Part shown: in pieces, positions 15,772 through 25,471 of the stretch
How positions within the stretch are numbered: the stretch's first letter is position 1
Layout of the letters: each line of letters opens with the position of its first letter
From: an uncultured Collinsella sp.
GTDB lineage: Bacteria; Actinomycetota; Coriobacteriia; Coriobacteriales; Coriobacteriaceae
Assembly (NCBI GenBank): GCA_959019945.1
Contig: CAUEQD010000012.1
Coordinates: 1 to 58,512, forward strand
Direction of reading: 5' to 3'
Length of the DNA stretch: 58,512 nt
Made by a program: the position numbers and the translations under genes
Notes under the pieces: generated by a model
The model's input: only the letters and a program-made list of their open reading frames with translations
Databases searched by the model: none
What the model was told of the DNA's origin: nothing

Positions 15772-18700
15772 ATGGCGTTGCTAGTAGGACTGGACGTAGG
15801 GTCGACGACGACCAAAGTTTACGCGATGCACGAGGATATGACCGAGGCGTGGTGGGGATATCGCCGCCACGGGGCGTGTCAGACAGCGAGCGTGCGCGCC
15901 ATGCTCGGCGAGCTCGCCGAGCGCTTTCCCCATGAGTCACTGCGCGTTGCGGTGACCGGCTCGGGTGCGCGCGATATCGCGACCGCGCTGGGCGCCTCGT
16001 ACGTTCAGGAGGTGGTCGCCAACGCGCTCGCGATCAGCAGGTTCTATCCGCAGACGCGCTGTGCCATCGAGCTGGGCGGCCAAGACGCCAAGATGATCTT
16101 CTTCCGCACCAACGATAAGGGAGACATCGAGGTTGCCGACATGCGCATGAACGGCTCGTGCGCAGGCGGTACCGGTGCATTTATCGACGAGATGGCAAAG
16201 CTCATGGGGGTCGGCACCGAATCGGGCGAGTTCGAGCAGCTCGCAAGCCGGGGAACGACCGTCCACGAGGTCTCGGGCCGCTGCGGCGTGTACGCAAAGA
16301 CCGATATCCAGCCGCTGCTCAACGAGGGCATTCCTACCACCGACCTGGCGCTTTCGGCGCTTCACGCGGTCGCCCGCCAAACGATCGGCGGTCTGGCCCA
16401 GGGTATCGACATCGAGCCGCCGGTAATCTTCGAGGGCGGTACGCTCGCCTACAACCCCACACTGGTCCGCGTGTTCCGGGAGCAACTGAATCTATCGGAC
16501 GATCAGGTTATCGTCCCGCGCGATCCGCAGATCATGGTCGCGCGCGGTGCCGCCCTGTCGCTGACCGACATGTTCGCATCGTCCCAACCGATCGACCTTC
16601 CCGACGCTTTTGTCCGGCTGGATAAGCTCGAGACGGTCGCGCCCGCAAGCGGGGAGGGACGTCTTGCCCAGCCCTTTTTTGCCACACCTGCCGAGCAGGC
16701 GGATTTTACGGCACGCCATGGCAAAGAGACGCCGGCAAAGGGTCCGGATGCGTATGCGCCCGGAGAGACGGTGCGTGTGGCGCTCGGTATCGATTCGGGG
16801 AGCACGACGACCAAGTTCGCCCTGGTCGATGAGGCGGGTGAGCTTGTCGATTCGTTCTACGCGTCTAATAACGGCAGACCGCTCGACGTCGCCCAACAGG
16901 GTCTTGTCAGCTTGAAGAACCGCTGGGAGACAGCGGGAGTCACGCTTGCGATCGATGCCGTGGGCACCACGGGATACGGCGAGGAGCTTTTCGCGCGCGC
17001 GTTCCACGCCGACTACCATACGGTCGAGACGGTCGCGCACGCCCGCGCCGCGTGCGCATGCGTTCCCGATGCGACCTTCGTGCTCGACATCGGCGGACAG
17101 GATATGAAGGCCATCTGGCTCAACCACGGCGTGCTGACCGATATCGTCGTCAACGAGGCGTGCTCTGCGGGCTGCGGCTCGTTCCTCGAGGGTTTTGCCA
17201 AAAACCTCGGAATAGCCGTTGAGGATATCGCGACCGAGGCATTTTCGTCCAAAGCCCCCGCCGTTCTCGGCAGCCGCTGCACGGTGTTCATGAACAGCAG
17301 CGTCGTTTCCGAGCAGCGGCGCGGTAAGGGTCCGGGCGACATCATGGCCGGTCTCTGCCGTTCGATTATCGAGAACGTGTTCACCAAGGTCATTCGCGTT
17401 TCAAATCTCAACCGTCTGGGCGACAAAGTCGTCGTCCAGGGCGGCACGTTCCGAAACGACGCGGTGCTGCGCGCATTCGAGCAGTATCTGGGCAAACCCG
17501 TCACGCGTGCGCCCCACCCGGGGCTGATGGGCGCTATCGGTATCGCCCTGCTCGCGCGCGAGGAATGCCGCAAGGGCGACGCCGGCACGTCGTTTATCGG
17601 GCTCGATGCCGTGGAGCGCTTCGAGCATCGCGAGTTCGGCGGCGTTACCTGCCGTCGGTGCAACAACCGCTGCCAGCGCGCGGTCGTGGCATTTGGCGAC
17701 GGCTCGCTTTACGTCACGGGCAATCGCTGCCCGCGCGGCGGCGCCATCTCATGGGATGAGCTCGTGCGCGAGGTTCCCGCGGCGGAGGAGCTGCGTCCGC
17801 AGGGTGCTTGCGAGGCACAGGCACCCGGCACGGGGCGCGACCGGACCGCGGCTGCCCCCAATCTCTTTGTCGACCGCGAGAAGCTGCTGTTCGAGTCGTA
17901 CCCCACGGTTCCCGTCAGCGGGGGGCGCGATGTCACGATCGGCATTCCCCGTGTGCTCGAGTTCTGGGACACCATGCCGTTCTGGTCGACGTTCTTCAGC
18001 ACGCTCGGCTTTAAGGTGCGCGTCTCGGGACGCAGCACCAAGGCGATGTACGAGCGCGGTCTGGCGCACGTCACATCCGACACCGTGTGCTTCCCGGCCA
18101 AGCTCGTCCACGGGCACATCCGCAATCTCGTCGACGCCGGCGTCGACCGCATCTTCATGCCCATCATCACGACGGTGCCCACCGAAAACACCGCCTCTAC
18201 CAGCGAGTGGATGTGCGCCGTCGTAAAGGGATACCCCTACGTGATGCGCAATTCCGATAACCCGGAGGAGCGTTTCGGCGTTCCGTTCGATACGCCGCTG
18301 TTCCACTGGTACGACGAGGGCGACCGAAACCGCCAGCTCAAGGCGTGGTGCAAGGAGACCTTCGATATCGATGCCGACCTGGTTGCCAAGGCGACCGAGC
18401 AGGCGGACCGCGCGCAGGAGACGTTTGAGAACCAGCTGCAGCTGCGCGGCAGGCAGGTGCTCGAGAACGTGCACGAGGACGGCGGCTACGCGGTGGTGAT
18501 CGCTTCGCGCCCGTACCACAACGACCCGCTGGTCAACCACGGGCTGCCCAAGCTCTTCTCTGAGCGCGGCATCCCCGTGCTGACGCCCGATGCGGTGCCG
18601 GGGGTCTGCAACGTCGATCTTTCCAACAGCCGCATCGACATCGTGAACAACTATCATGCGCGCATGCTGTCGTGCGCGGTCATCGTCGCATCGACGCCCG

Positions 18701-20211
18701 AGCTCGAGCTCGTGCAGATGGGCAGCTTCGGCTGCGGCCACGATGCGTATCTCACCGACGAGATCGCGCGCATGATGGGCGAGATGGGCTCCAAGGTTCC
18801 GATGATGATCAAGCTCGATGAGAGCGACGTCGCCGGTCCCATGGGCATTCGCGTGCGTTCGTTTATCGAGTCGGTCAACCGTCGTCGCGCGGAGGAGCGT
18901 GCCGAGGGCGCCCGGGTGCACGCGGTCCATCCGCTCGACGACCCGTATAAGGTCAAGTACACCAAGCGCGACCGGCACGACAAGATCGCGCTGGTCCCCA
19001 ACACCTCCCATGCGTTCTGCAGGCTCATGACCGCGGCGATGCGCAATCAGGGCGTGCGCGCCGAGGCCCTTGATATCGGGCGCGAGGATGCCATCCGCCT
19101 GGGCAAACGCTATGTGCACAACGACATCTGCTTCCCCGCGCAAATCGTGATCGGCGAGGCGCTCGCGGCACTCGAGAGCGGTAAGTACGACCCGCACGAC
19201 GTCGCCGTGGTGACTGGCAAGTATATCGGCGACTGCCGCCTGACGCACTACATGCCCCTGCTGCGCCGCGCGCTCGACGACGCGGGATACGACTATGTCC
19301 CGGTGCTCACCAACGACGACGTCGATGCCCACAATGCGCATCCGGGCTTCAAGCTCGGCCTTGGCCCGAGCATCCAGATCGCCTACGGTCTTCCCATGAT
19401 CGATGCCCTCGAGGCCATGCTTAGGCGCATCCGTCCCTACGAGCTCGAGAAGGGCGCGGCGGACGCTGCGTTCGACCGCGCGCTCGATGAGGTTATCGAG
19501 GGCATGGAGCGCTCCGGGCTGAGAGGCCAGGCGACGGGCTTCAAACGCGCGCTTGCGATCATGGACGCCGTTCCGTACGACCGCTCGAACCCGCATCCGA
19601 CCGTTCTCATCGTGGGCGAGTACCTGCTCAATTTCCATCTCGGCGCCAACCACGAGATCGAGCGCTACCTCGAGGACAACGGGCTCGAGGTCATCGAGGC
19701 GCGCATGACCGACGTGATCCGCAAGACCTATTTCTACAAGCATGCGCAGTCGCGCGAGTTCCACGTCGACCTGTCGCTGCCCGAAAAGGCCTGGTACGCC
19801 ACGGCGGACAACCTGTTCGAGCTCGCGCACGACCGTTGCGACCGCCTGGGCGCGGCGAGCCCGCTCTACGAGCCGCCGACGCGCATGCCCGAGCTCGTGC
19901 GCGCGAGCGATAAGATCCTGCACCATACGTTCGATGCGGGCGAGGGCGTGCTGATTCCGGCGGAGATTCTCGAGCACGCCAAGCGCGGCTGCCGCAACTT
20001 CGTGATCCTGCAGCCGTTCGGGTGTCTGCCCAACCATGTCGTGGGGCGCGGGCTCATCCATGCGCTCAAGGAGCAGTATCCCACGGCGCAGTTCCTGCCG
20101 CTCGACTACGATCCCGACGTGAGCTTCGCCAACGTGGAGAACCGTCTTCAGATGCTCATCATGAACGCCAAGGCGCAGGGGTGCGGTGAGGCGCATGGCG
20201 AGACCGCGTAA
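15772..20211 (+). CDS. Fused 2-hydroxyacyl-CoA dehydratase activase/dehydratase-like protein
   Basis: A 1479-residue protein. The first BadF/HgdC-type ATPase domain (residues 1 to about 265) begins LLVGLDVGSTTTKVY and has the iron-sulphur cysteines in GSCAGGTGAF and GRCGVYAKTD. The second (about 336-590) begins LGIDSGSTTTKFAL with EACSAGCGSF and GSRCTVFM. A Cys cluster CRRCNNRC...CPRGG follows at about 626-660. From about 720 a DUF2229-like part (TIGIPRVLEFWDTMPFW) leads into a long HgdB-like region with many Cys and Glu. Classical activases are separate 260-residue dimers that use ATP to inject an electron into a dehydratase; here both copies and a dehydratase-like region are one chain. Substrate is unknown. 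RBS is GACGGAG; the gene overlaps tetR by 17 bases. Confidence 0.85.
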   Translation: MALLVGLDVGSTTTKVYAMHEDMTEAWWGYRRHGACQTASVRAMLGELAERFPHESLRVAVTGSGARDIATALGASYVQEVVANALAISRFYPQTRCAIELGGQDAKMIFFRTNDKGDIEVADMRMNGSCAGGTGAFIDEMAKLMGVGTESGEFEQLASRGTTVHEVSGRCGVYAKTDIQPLLNEGIPTTDLALSALHAVARQTIGGLAQGIDIEPPVIFEGGTLAYNPTLVRVFREQLNLSDDQVIVPRDPQIMVARGAALSLTDMFASSQPIDLPDAFVRLDKLETVAPASGEGRLAQPFFATPAEQADFTARHGKETPAKGPDAYAPGETVRVALGIDSGSTTTKFALVDEAGELVDSFYASNNGRPLDVAQQGLVSLKNRWETAGVTLAIDAVGTTGYGEELFARAFHADYHTVETVAHARAACACVPDATFVLDIGGQDMKAIWLNHGVLTDIVVNEACSAGCGSFLEGFAKNLGIAVEDIATEAFSSKAPAVLGSRCTVFMNSSVVSEQRRGKGPGDIMAGLCRSIIENVFTKVIRVSNLNRLGDKVVVQGGTFRNDAVLRAFEQYLGKPVTRAPHPGLMGAIGIALLAREECRKGDAGTSFIGLDAVERFEHREFGGVTCRRCNNRCQRAVVAFGDGSLYVTGNRCPRGGAISWDELVREVPAAEELRPQGACEAQAPGTGRDRTAAAPNLFVDREKLLFESYPTVPVSGGRDVTIGIPRVLEFWDTMPFWSTFFSTLGFKVRVSGRSTKAMYERGLAHVTSDTVCFPAKLVHGHIRNLVDAGVDRIFMPIITTVPTENTASTSEWMCAVVKGYPYVMRNSDNPEERFGVPFDTPLFHWYDEGDRNRQLKAWCKETFDIDADLVAKATEQADRAQETFENQLQLRGRQVLENVHEDGGYAVVIASRPYHNDPLVNHGLPKLFSERGIPVLTPDAVPGVCNVDLSNSRIDIVNNYHARMLSCAVIVASTPELELVQMGSFGCGHDAYLTDEIARMMGEMGSKVPMMIKLDESDVAGPMGIRVRSFIESVNRRRAEERAEGARVHAVHPLDDPYKVKYTKRDRHDKIALVPNTSHAFCRLMTAAMRNQGVRAEALDIGREDAIRLGKRYVHNDICFPAQIVIGEALAALESGKYDPHDVAVVTGKYIGDCRLTHYMPLLRRALDDAGYDYVPVLTNDDVDAHNAHPGFKLGLGPSIQIAYGLPMIDALEAMLRRIRPYELEKGAADAAFDRALDEVIEGMERSGLRGQATGFKRALAIMDAVPYDRSNPHPTVLIVGEYLLNFHLGANHEIERYLEDNGLEVIEARMTDVIRKTYFYKHAQSREFHVDLSLPEKAWYATADNLFELAHDRCDRLGAASPLYEPPTRMPELVRASDKILHHTFDAGEGVLIPAEILEHAKRGCRNFVILQPFGCLPNHVVGRGLIHALKEQYPTAQFLPLDYDPDVSFANVENRLQMLIMNAKAQGCGEAHGETA

Positions 20212-20884
20212 GGACGCCGATGCGCCCGATGCACGCACCCGTATCATCGAGGCGTTTTGGGAGCTCATCGAGAACAACAGCATCTTCGAGCTGTCGGTTG
20301 GCGAGGTGACCCGCGCCGCCCAGTGCAATCGCGGAACGTTTTACTACTATTTTCACGATTTCGATGAACTCGTCGCCATCGCCATAGCCCAGCTGCTGCA
20401 GGATAACGAGCTCATCACCGATGCCCTCTGGCATTTTTCGAGCGAGGGCGACCTTTCGGCGTTCGACCGGCGCGACGTCCGCTGCCTGCTGCAGCGCATC
20501 GTCATCACCATGAGGGCGGGTGCCGCCGAGCAGGTCGTGCAGGGCATCCATACGATCATCATCGACCGCGTGAGAGAGATCGTCCACCCCGACGGAGAAG
20601 AGCTCAAGGCAGATTCGAGCTTTGCGGTGGGCTTTCTGGTCTCGGGCATCATGGGCTTTGTGATGGCGGTCGGCTTTGCCCGGGAGGGCGGCGAGGAGAT
20701 AGACCTCGAGCAGCCGGGGGACAGCGCGTGCGCGTACCTGAGGGCGGTCGCCATGCAGACGGTGGAAACGGTCGCGCAAGTCGAGGGCGTCGATACATCC
20801 GAGCTGCTCGAACGCGTCTCCAAGGAGGCCGATGCCTATCGCGCATCGCGTGCGACGAGTCCCGACGTGGTGAAAGACGCCTAG
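20195..20884 (+). CDS. TetR-family transcriptional regulator
   Basis: A 229-residue repressor-type protein. The N-terminal helix-turn-helix (about residues 12-58) includes VTRAAQCNRGTFYYYFHDFD, the typical TetR recognition-helix region; the C-terminal ligand domain is unassigned. The ATG at 20195 lies inside the end of the activase gene (17-base overlap), so the two are co-transcribed and coupled. Its probable target is the 21-bp palindrome at 15702-15722, giving autoregulation of the operon (inference). A GTG at 20186 is a possible alternative start. A hairpin (CGCATCGCG/CGCGATGCG, 20910-20937) follows. Confidence 0.88.
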   Translation: MARPRKDADAPDARTRIIEAFWELIENNSIFELSVGEVTRAAQCNRGTFYYYFHDFDELVAIAIAQLLQDNELITDALWHFSSEGDLSAFDRRDVRCLLQRIVITMRAGAAEQVVQGIHTIIIDRVREIVHPDGEELKADSSFAVGFLVSGIMGFVMAVGFAREGGEEIDLEQPGDSACAYLRAVAMQTVETVAQVEGVDTSELLERVSKEADAYRASRATSPDVVKDA

Positions 20885-21013
20885 GGTTTCTCTTGCGGGG
20901 CGCCTGTCGCGCATCGCGCGGTGAGTCCCGCGATGCGGTCATAACCTGCATTCATGTGAGCCGGGTTTATAGATATTCCTCCAGCTGTTAACATAGACAA
21001 CCTGTGGGTAAAG

Positions 21014-21050
21014 AGACAAAAGCGCCGCCGACGGGCGGGCGTTTTGATTT
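21014..21050 (+). terminator. Terminator-like hairpin in the clpC leader
   Basis: CAAAAGCGCCG and CGGGCGTTTTG pair imperfectly (21018-21047) and are followed by a T-rich stretch, only about 30 bases before the clpC start. It may end the tetR transcript or attenuate clpC. I see no CtsR, CIRCE or HAIR heat-shock operator in the 190 bases before clpC. Confidence 0.4.
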
Positions 21051-21076
21051 CGATGAACTCATGTAAGGAAACGAGC

Positions 21077-23719
21077 ATGTTAGATAGATTTACCGATCGA
21101 GCGCGCAAGGTCATGTCGATGGCCAAACAGGAGGCGCTCGATCTGCACTCAAATAAGGTGGGCACCGAGCACCTGCTGCTCGCACTCGCCAAGGAGGACG
21201 AGGGCATCGCTGCCGAGGCGCTGCGCTCGCTTGATATCTCCTACGACGACATCATGGACACCCTCAAGGAGGTCCAGACCACGGTTCCCGAGCCCAGCGA
21301 GGAGACCGAGGCTGCCAAGCTTGCCTTTACGCCGCTCGTCATTAGCGTGATGGAGCGCTCCTTCCGCGTGGCACGTGAGAACAACCAGACCTACGTGTCG
21401 ACCGAGCACTTGCTGATTGGCATCGTCGAAGAGGGTAACGGCATGGCCATGGACATCCTCATGCGCCTGGGTGTGTCGTCCGCCTCCATCAAAAAGGCTA
21501 TCGAGAAACTTACCGCCAAGGACCAGGACAAGAAGCGTCCGCTCGCCGGCGCCGGTGCCGGGCGTCCCGGTGCGGGCCTGCCGTTCTTTAGCGGCTCGGA
21601 CGCGTCGCAGCAAAAGGGGAGCGGCACCGATACGCTTAAGCAGTTCGCCACCAACCTTACGCAGAAGGCGCGCGACGGCGAGCTCGACCCTGTAATTGGT
21701 CGCGAAAAGGAAGTCCAGCGTATGATGGAGATCCTTTCGCGTCGCACCAAGAACAATCCGCTTATCTTGGGCGACCCCGGCGTGGGCAAGACGGCCATCG
21801 TCGAGGGTCTGGCTCAGCAGATTGCAGCTGGCAACGTGCCCGAGAACCTTATGAACCAGAACATCTGGACGCTCGACCTGCCGGGCCTCGTTGCGGGCGC
21901 CAAGTATCGCGGTGAGTTTGAGGAGCGCCTCAAGAACGTGATCCAGGAGGCCACCGAAGCTGACGACGTCATCCTGTTTATTGACGAGATGCACACCATC
22001 ATCGGTGCCGGCTCTGCCGAGGGCTCCATCGACGCGAGCTCCATGCTCAAGCCCGTGCTCGCGCGCGGTGCCTTCCAGATTATCGGCGCCACCACGGCCG
22101 AGGAATTCCGCAAGTACCTCACCAAGGACCCGGCCTTCGAGCGTCGCTTCCAGACCATCGATGTCGAGGAGCCGAGCGTCGAGGACACGGTCAAGATCCT
22201 GACCGCGCTCAAGCCGCGCTACGAGGAGCACCACCATGTGCGCTATACGCAGGGTGCTATCGAGGCCGCCGCGAACCTCTCCGACCGCTACATCCAGGAT
22301 CGCTTCCTGCCCGATAAGGCCATCGACCTCATTGACGAGGCCGGCGCCCGCGCCCGCATCGCCGCCAACCGCGCGCCCGAGCCGGTGCGCGAGGCCGAGC
22401 ATCGCGTGGAGGAGCTTAAGGCCGCCGCGCAGGAGGCCACCGAGAGCGACGACATGAACAAGGCCGCCGAGATCACCGAGCAGCAAAAGGCTGCCGAGAT
22501 TGAGCTCGCCGAGGCCAAGGCTGCCTGGACGGCCGAGCTCGACGCCAGCCCGCTCACCATCGATGTCTCCCAGATTGCCGACATCGTGTCCGTGACCTCG
22601 GGCGTGCCGGTGTCCTCGCTCACCGAGAGCGAGAGCCGCCGCCTGCTGCAGGCCGAAAGCGTGCTCAAGACGCGCATCATCGGTCAGGACGAGGCCGTCG
22701 AGGCCGTTGCCAAGGCCGTGCGCCGCAGCCGCTCGCCGCTCAAGGACCCGCGTCGCCCCGGCGGCAGCTTTATCTTCCTGGGCCCCACCGGCACGGGCAA
22801 AACCGAGCTCGCCAAGACGCTCGCCGAGTATCTCTTTGGCAGCAAGGACGCGCTCATCAGCTTCGATATGTCGGAGTTTGGCAGTGAGTTCGAGGTCTCC
22901 AAGCTCATCGGTAGCCCCCCGGGCTATGTGGGCCACGACGAGGGCGGCCAGCTCACCAAGGCTGTTCGCCGTCACCCGTACTCGGTCGTGCTGTTCGACG
23001 AGATCGAGAAGGCGCACCCCGACATCTTCAATATCCTGCTGCAGGTGTTGGAGGAGGGCCGTCTGACCGATAGCCAGGGCAAGACGGTCGACTTCCGCAA
23101 TACGGTGATCATCATGACGTCAAACGTGGGCGCCCGCGAGATCGCGCAGGATGCGAGCGTTGGCTTTGGCACCACCGGCGAGCAGGGCCTCACCTCGAGT
23201 GAGATCCGCGGCCGCGCGATGGGCGAGCTCAAGCGCCTGTTCCGCCCCGAGCTGCTCAACCGTATCGACGACATCGTGGTGTTCCAGAAGCTCTCGGGCG
23301 AGAACCTGACCAAGATTGCGCACCTGCTGGTGGACGATCTGCGCCAGCGCCTGATCGCAAACGGCATGAACATCAAGCTTACCGATGCGGCCTACGACAA
23401 GATTGTGGCGGAGGGTACCGACCTCACCAACGGCGCGCGTCCGCTGCGTCGTGCCATCCAAAAGCTCATCGAGGATCCGCTGTCCGAGGAACTGCTGGCT
23501 GGCGAGTGGGGCGAGGGCGATACCGTCCTGTGCGACGTGGCCGATGGCAAGTTTGTCTTTAGCCGCGGCACGGGCGAGATCCCGGCACCGCGTCCGGCGG
23601 GCACGCTTGGTGGCGATACCGCCCCGGCGGTACCGCACACCGGCAACGCCGCGCCCGTGAGCAGCGGCGTGACCTCGGGCCCCGGCGGCATGATGCAAGC
23701 CGGTTCCGGCGCGCTGTAG
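21077..23719 (+). CDS. clpC: ATP-dependent Clp protease ATP-binding subunit ClpC
   Basis: Hexameric AAA+ unfoldase that feeds substrates to ClpP. The N-terminal double Clp repeat (1 to about 145) is followed by AAA1 with Walker A GDPGVGKT near 232 and Walker B VILFIDEMHT. A short UVR-like middle coiled coil (REAEHRVEELKAAAQEATE) is typical of ClpC and much shorter than in ClpB. AAA2 has Walker A GPTGTGKT near 570. The DASVGFGTTG segment is the likely ClpP-docking loop (V-G-F). A Gly/Ala/Pro-rich tail of about 50 residues ends the 880-residue protein. The ATG at 21077 has AAGGAAA upstream; an in-frame ATG at 21044 is inside the leader hairpin. No mcsA/mcsB/ctsR neighbours are present. Confidence 0.93.
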   Translation: MLDRFTDRARKVMSMAKQEALDLHSNKVGTEHLLLALAKEDEGIAAEALRSLDISYDDIMDTLKEVQTTVPEPSEETEAAKLAFTPLVISVMERSFRVARENNQTYVSTEHLLIGIVEEGNGMAMDILMRLGVSSASIKKAIEKLTAKDQDKKRPLAGAGAGRPGAGLPFFSGSDASQQKGSGTDTLKQFATNLTQKARDGELDPVIGREKEVQRMMEILSRRTKNNPLILGDPGVGKTAIVEGLAQQIAAGNVPENLMNQNIWTLDLPGLVAGAKYRGEFEERLKNVIQEATEADDVILFIDEMHTIIGAGSAEGSIDASSMLKPVLARGAFQIIGATTAEEFRKYLTKDPAFERRFQTIDVEEPSVEDTVKILTALKPRYEEHHHVRYTQGAIEAAANLSDRYIQDRFLPDKAIDLIDEAGARARIAANRAPEPVREAEHRVEELKAAAQEATESDDMNKAAEITEQQKAAEIELAEAKAAWTAELDASPLTIDVSQIADIVSVTSGVPVSSLTESESRRLLQAESVLKTRIIGQDEAVEAVAKAVRRSRSPLKDPRRPGGSFIFLGPTGTGKTELAKTLAEYLFGSKDALISFDMSEFGSEFEVSKLIGSPPGYVGHDEGGQLTKAVRRHPYSVVLFDEIEKAHPDIFNILLQVLEEGRLTDSQGKTVDFRNTVIIMTSNVGAREIAQDASVGFGTTGEQGLTSSEIRGRAMGELKRLFRPELLNRIDDIVVFQKLSGENLTKIAHLLVDDLRQRLIANGMNIKLTDAAYDKIVAEGTDLTNGARPLRRAIQKLIEDPLSEELLAGEWGEGDTVLCDVADGKFVFSRGTGEIPAPRPAGTLGGDTAPAVPHTGNAAPVSSGVTSGPGGMMQAGSGAL

Positions 23720-23744
23720 GGCGTGGCGACAATTTGATATGCGC

Positions 23745-23778
23745 AATCGAGGCGCTCCGGAAAGGGCGCCTCGATTTG
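23745..23778 (+). terminator. Terminator of clpC
   Basis: AATCGAGGCGC (23745-23755) and GCGCCTCGATT (23766-23776) form a perfect 11-bp stem; the tail is short (TTGT). Confidence 0.75.
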
Positions 23779-23860
23779 TAGAGCTGCGGAAGTTGTGACC
23801 GTTACGCTATACGGTCCACCGTTAGCCGATGATGCGAGGGCGCTCGGCGTTTTCGACTGG

Positions 23861-23889
23861 TTTATGCACGCAAAGTCTGGGAATATACA
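23861..23889 (+). promoter_or_regulatory. Possible promoter of pepD
   Basis: TTTATG (23861-23866) and TATACA (23884-23889), 17 bases apart, 45 bases before the start codon. The -35 is weak. Confidence 0.4.
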
Positions 23890-23933
23890 AGTCGCATGTC
23901 TTACTGTCTAACCAGTTGCGCCAAGGAGGCACC

Positions 23934-25391
23934 ATGGACTACAAGATTACCGGCTACGAGCCCGCCCAGCTGTTCCATTTCTTTGAGGAGGTCAGCGCGA
24001 TCCCCCGTGGGTCTGGCAACGAGAAGGGCATCAGCGATTTCCTGGTTGCGTTTGCCAAGGAGCGCGGTCTCGATGTGTACCAGGACGAGGTCTACAACGT
24101 CATCATTCGCAAGCCCGCATCTGCCGGTGCCGAGAATGCCCCGACCGTGATGCTGCAGGGCCACATCGATATGGTGTGCGACAAGTTGGGCTCCGTTGAG
24201 CACGACTTTACGACCGATGGTATCGACCTGGTCGTCAAGGACGGCGTCCTCACCGCTAACGGCACCACTCTGGGCGCCGACAACGGTATTGCCGTCGCGC
24301 TTATGCTTACCGTGCTCAACGACGATTCGATTACCCATCCGGCCCTCGAGTGCGTGTTCACCACCGACGAGGAGACTGGCCTGGTCGGCGCCGAGACGCT
24401 CGACAAGTCCCAGATTAGCGCCCGCACCATGATCAACCTTGACTCCGAGGAAGAGGGCGTTGCCACCGTCAGCTGTGCCGGCGGCGTCGTCGTTACCTAC
24501 ACCTGCCCCATCGTGCGCGAGCACAAGACCGGTAGCACCCTCACACTCGACATCTCCGGCCTGCTGGGCGGTCACTCCGGCAGCGATATCAACCTGGAGC
24601 GCGGCAACGGCAACCTCATCATGGCCCGCATCATCGACCGCCTGATGGTCGCTGGCGAGCCCGCCATCGTCAGCTTTAACGGCGGCACTAAGGACAACGC
24701 CATCAACCGTGAGTGCAAGGCTGTTCTGGTCTACGCCGACCACGCTGCCGCCGAGGCCGCGGCCCAGATCGCAAAGGGCATCATCGCCGACGTTACTGCC
24801 GAGCTCGAGGTCTTCGACCCCGGCTTTACCTGCACCGTTGAGATTGCCGACAACGCCGAGGTCGAGGCCATGGACCAGAAGTCCGCGCTTGCCCTCATCC
24901 GCGCCCTGCGTCTTGCCCCCAACGGTGTGATCCGCCGCAACGTCGCCACCGACGGCTCCGTCGAGGTTTCCTCCAACATCGGTGTGGTTGCCACTTCTGA
25001 CGACGAGGTCAAGATCATGCTGTCCCCGCGCTCTTCGATCACCTCGCTGCAGAACGAGTTCAAGGACCGTCTGCAGACGCTGGCCGATGTCCTGGGCTTC
25101 GACGCCAAGTTTGAGTTCGAGTATCCCGGCTGGAGCTATGCCGAGCATTCGCCGGTCCGTGACGTCTTTGTCGAGAGCTATCGCGAGCTCTTTGGCTCCG
25201 AGCTGCGCATCGAGTCCATCCACGCCGGCCTTGAGTGCGGCCTGTTCGCCGAGGCCCTGCACGGCCTGGACGCCATCGCCGTGGGCCCGACGCTCTCCGA
25301 TGTCCACACCCCGGACGAGAGCATGGAGCTCGCTTCTGCCGAGCGCTTCTACGAGTTGCTCATCGACGTCCTCAAGCGCCTTGCCGCGTAA
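23934..25391 (+). CDS. pepD: Aminoacyl-histidine dipeptidase (PepD, M20 family)
   Basis: Zinc dipeptidase of family M20 (beta-Ala-His/Xaa-His dipeptidase group), cytoplasmic. Metal ligands and catalytic residues are in QGHIDMVCDK (H-x-D), GADNGIAVA and DEETGLVGAE (Glu pair); LLGGHSGSDI holds the lid-domain residues. The ATG at 23934 has a strong AAGGAGG 4 bases upstream, giving 485 residues, the usual PepD length; the frame runs 35 codons further up without an RBS. It is monocistronic, facing mntP across a shared terminator. Confidence 0.92.
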   Translation: MDYKITGYEPAQLFHFFEEVSAIPRGSGNEKGISDFLVAFAKERGLDVYQDEVYNVIIRKPASAGAENAPTVMLQGHIDMVCDKLGSVEHDFTTDGIDLVVKDGVLTANGTTLGADNGIAVALMLTVLNDDSITHPALECVFTTDEETGLVGAETLDKSQISARTMINLDSEEEGVATVSCAGGVVVTYTCPIVREHKTGSTLTLDISGLLGGHSGSDINLERGNGNLIMARIIDRLMVAGEPAIVSFNGGTKDNAINRECKAVLVYADHAAAEAAAQIAKGIIADVTAELEVFDPGFTCTVEIADNAEVEAMDQKSALALIRALRLAPNGVIRRNVATDGSVEVSSNIGVVATSDDEVKIMLSPRSSITSLQNEFKDRLQTLADVLGFDAKFEFEYPGWSYAEHSPVRDVFVESYRELFGSELRIESIHAGLECGLFAEALHGLDAIAVGPTLSDVHTPDESMELASAERFYELLIDVLKRLAA

Positions 25392-25433
25392 AGGTCGCCT
25401 TGGTTAGGCCGCTCTAAAACGGCTGGCTATGAA

Positions 25434-25466
25434 AACGGCCGCCTGGCGTAATGCCGGGCGGCCGTT
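25434..25466. terminator. Bidirectional terminator between pepD and mntP
   Basis: AACGGCCGCCTGGC and GCCGGGCGGCCGTT form a 14-bp stem with one T-G pair and a 5-base loop. It lies between the stop codons of two convergent genes. Confidence 0.8.
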
Positions 25467-25471
25467 ATTCG

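Noticed and set aside
17749..20328. 859-codon minus-strand frame opposite the activase gene
   Set aside because: Same reason; the plus-strand protein has clear ATPase and Fe-S motifs.
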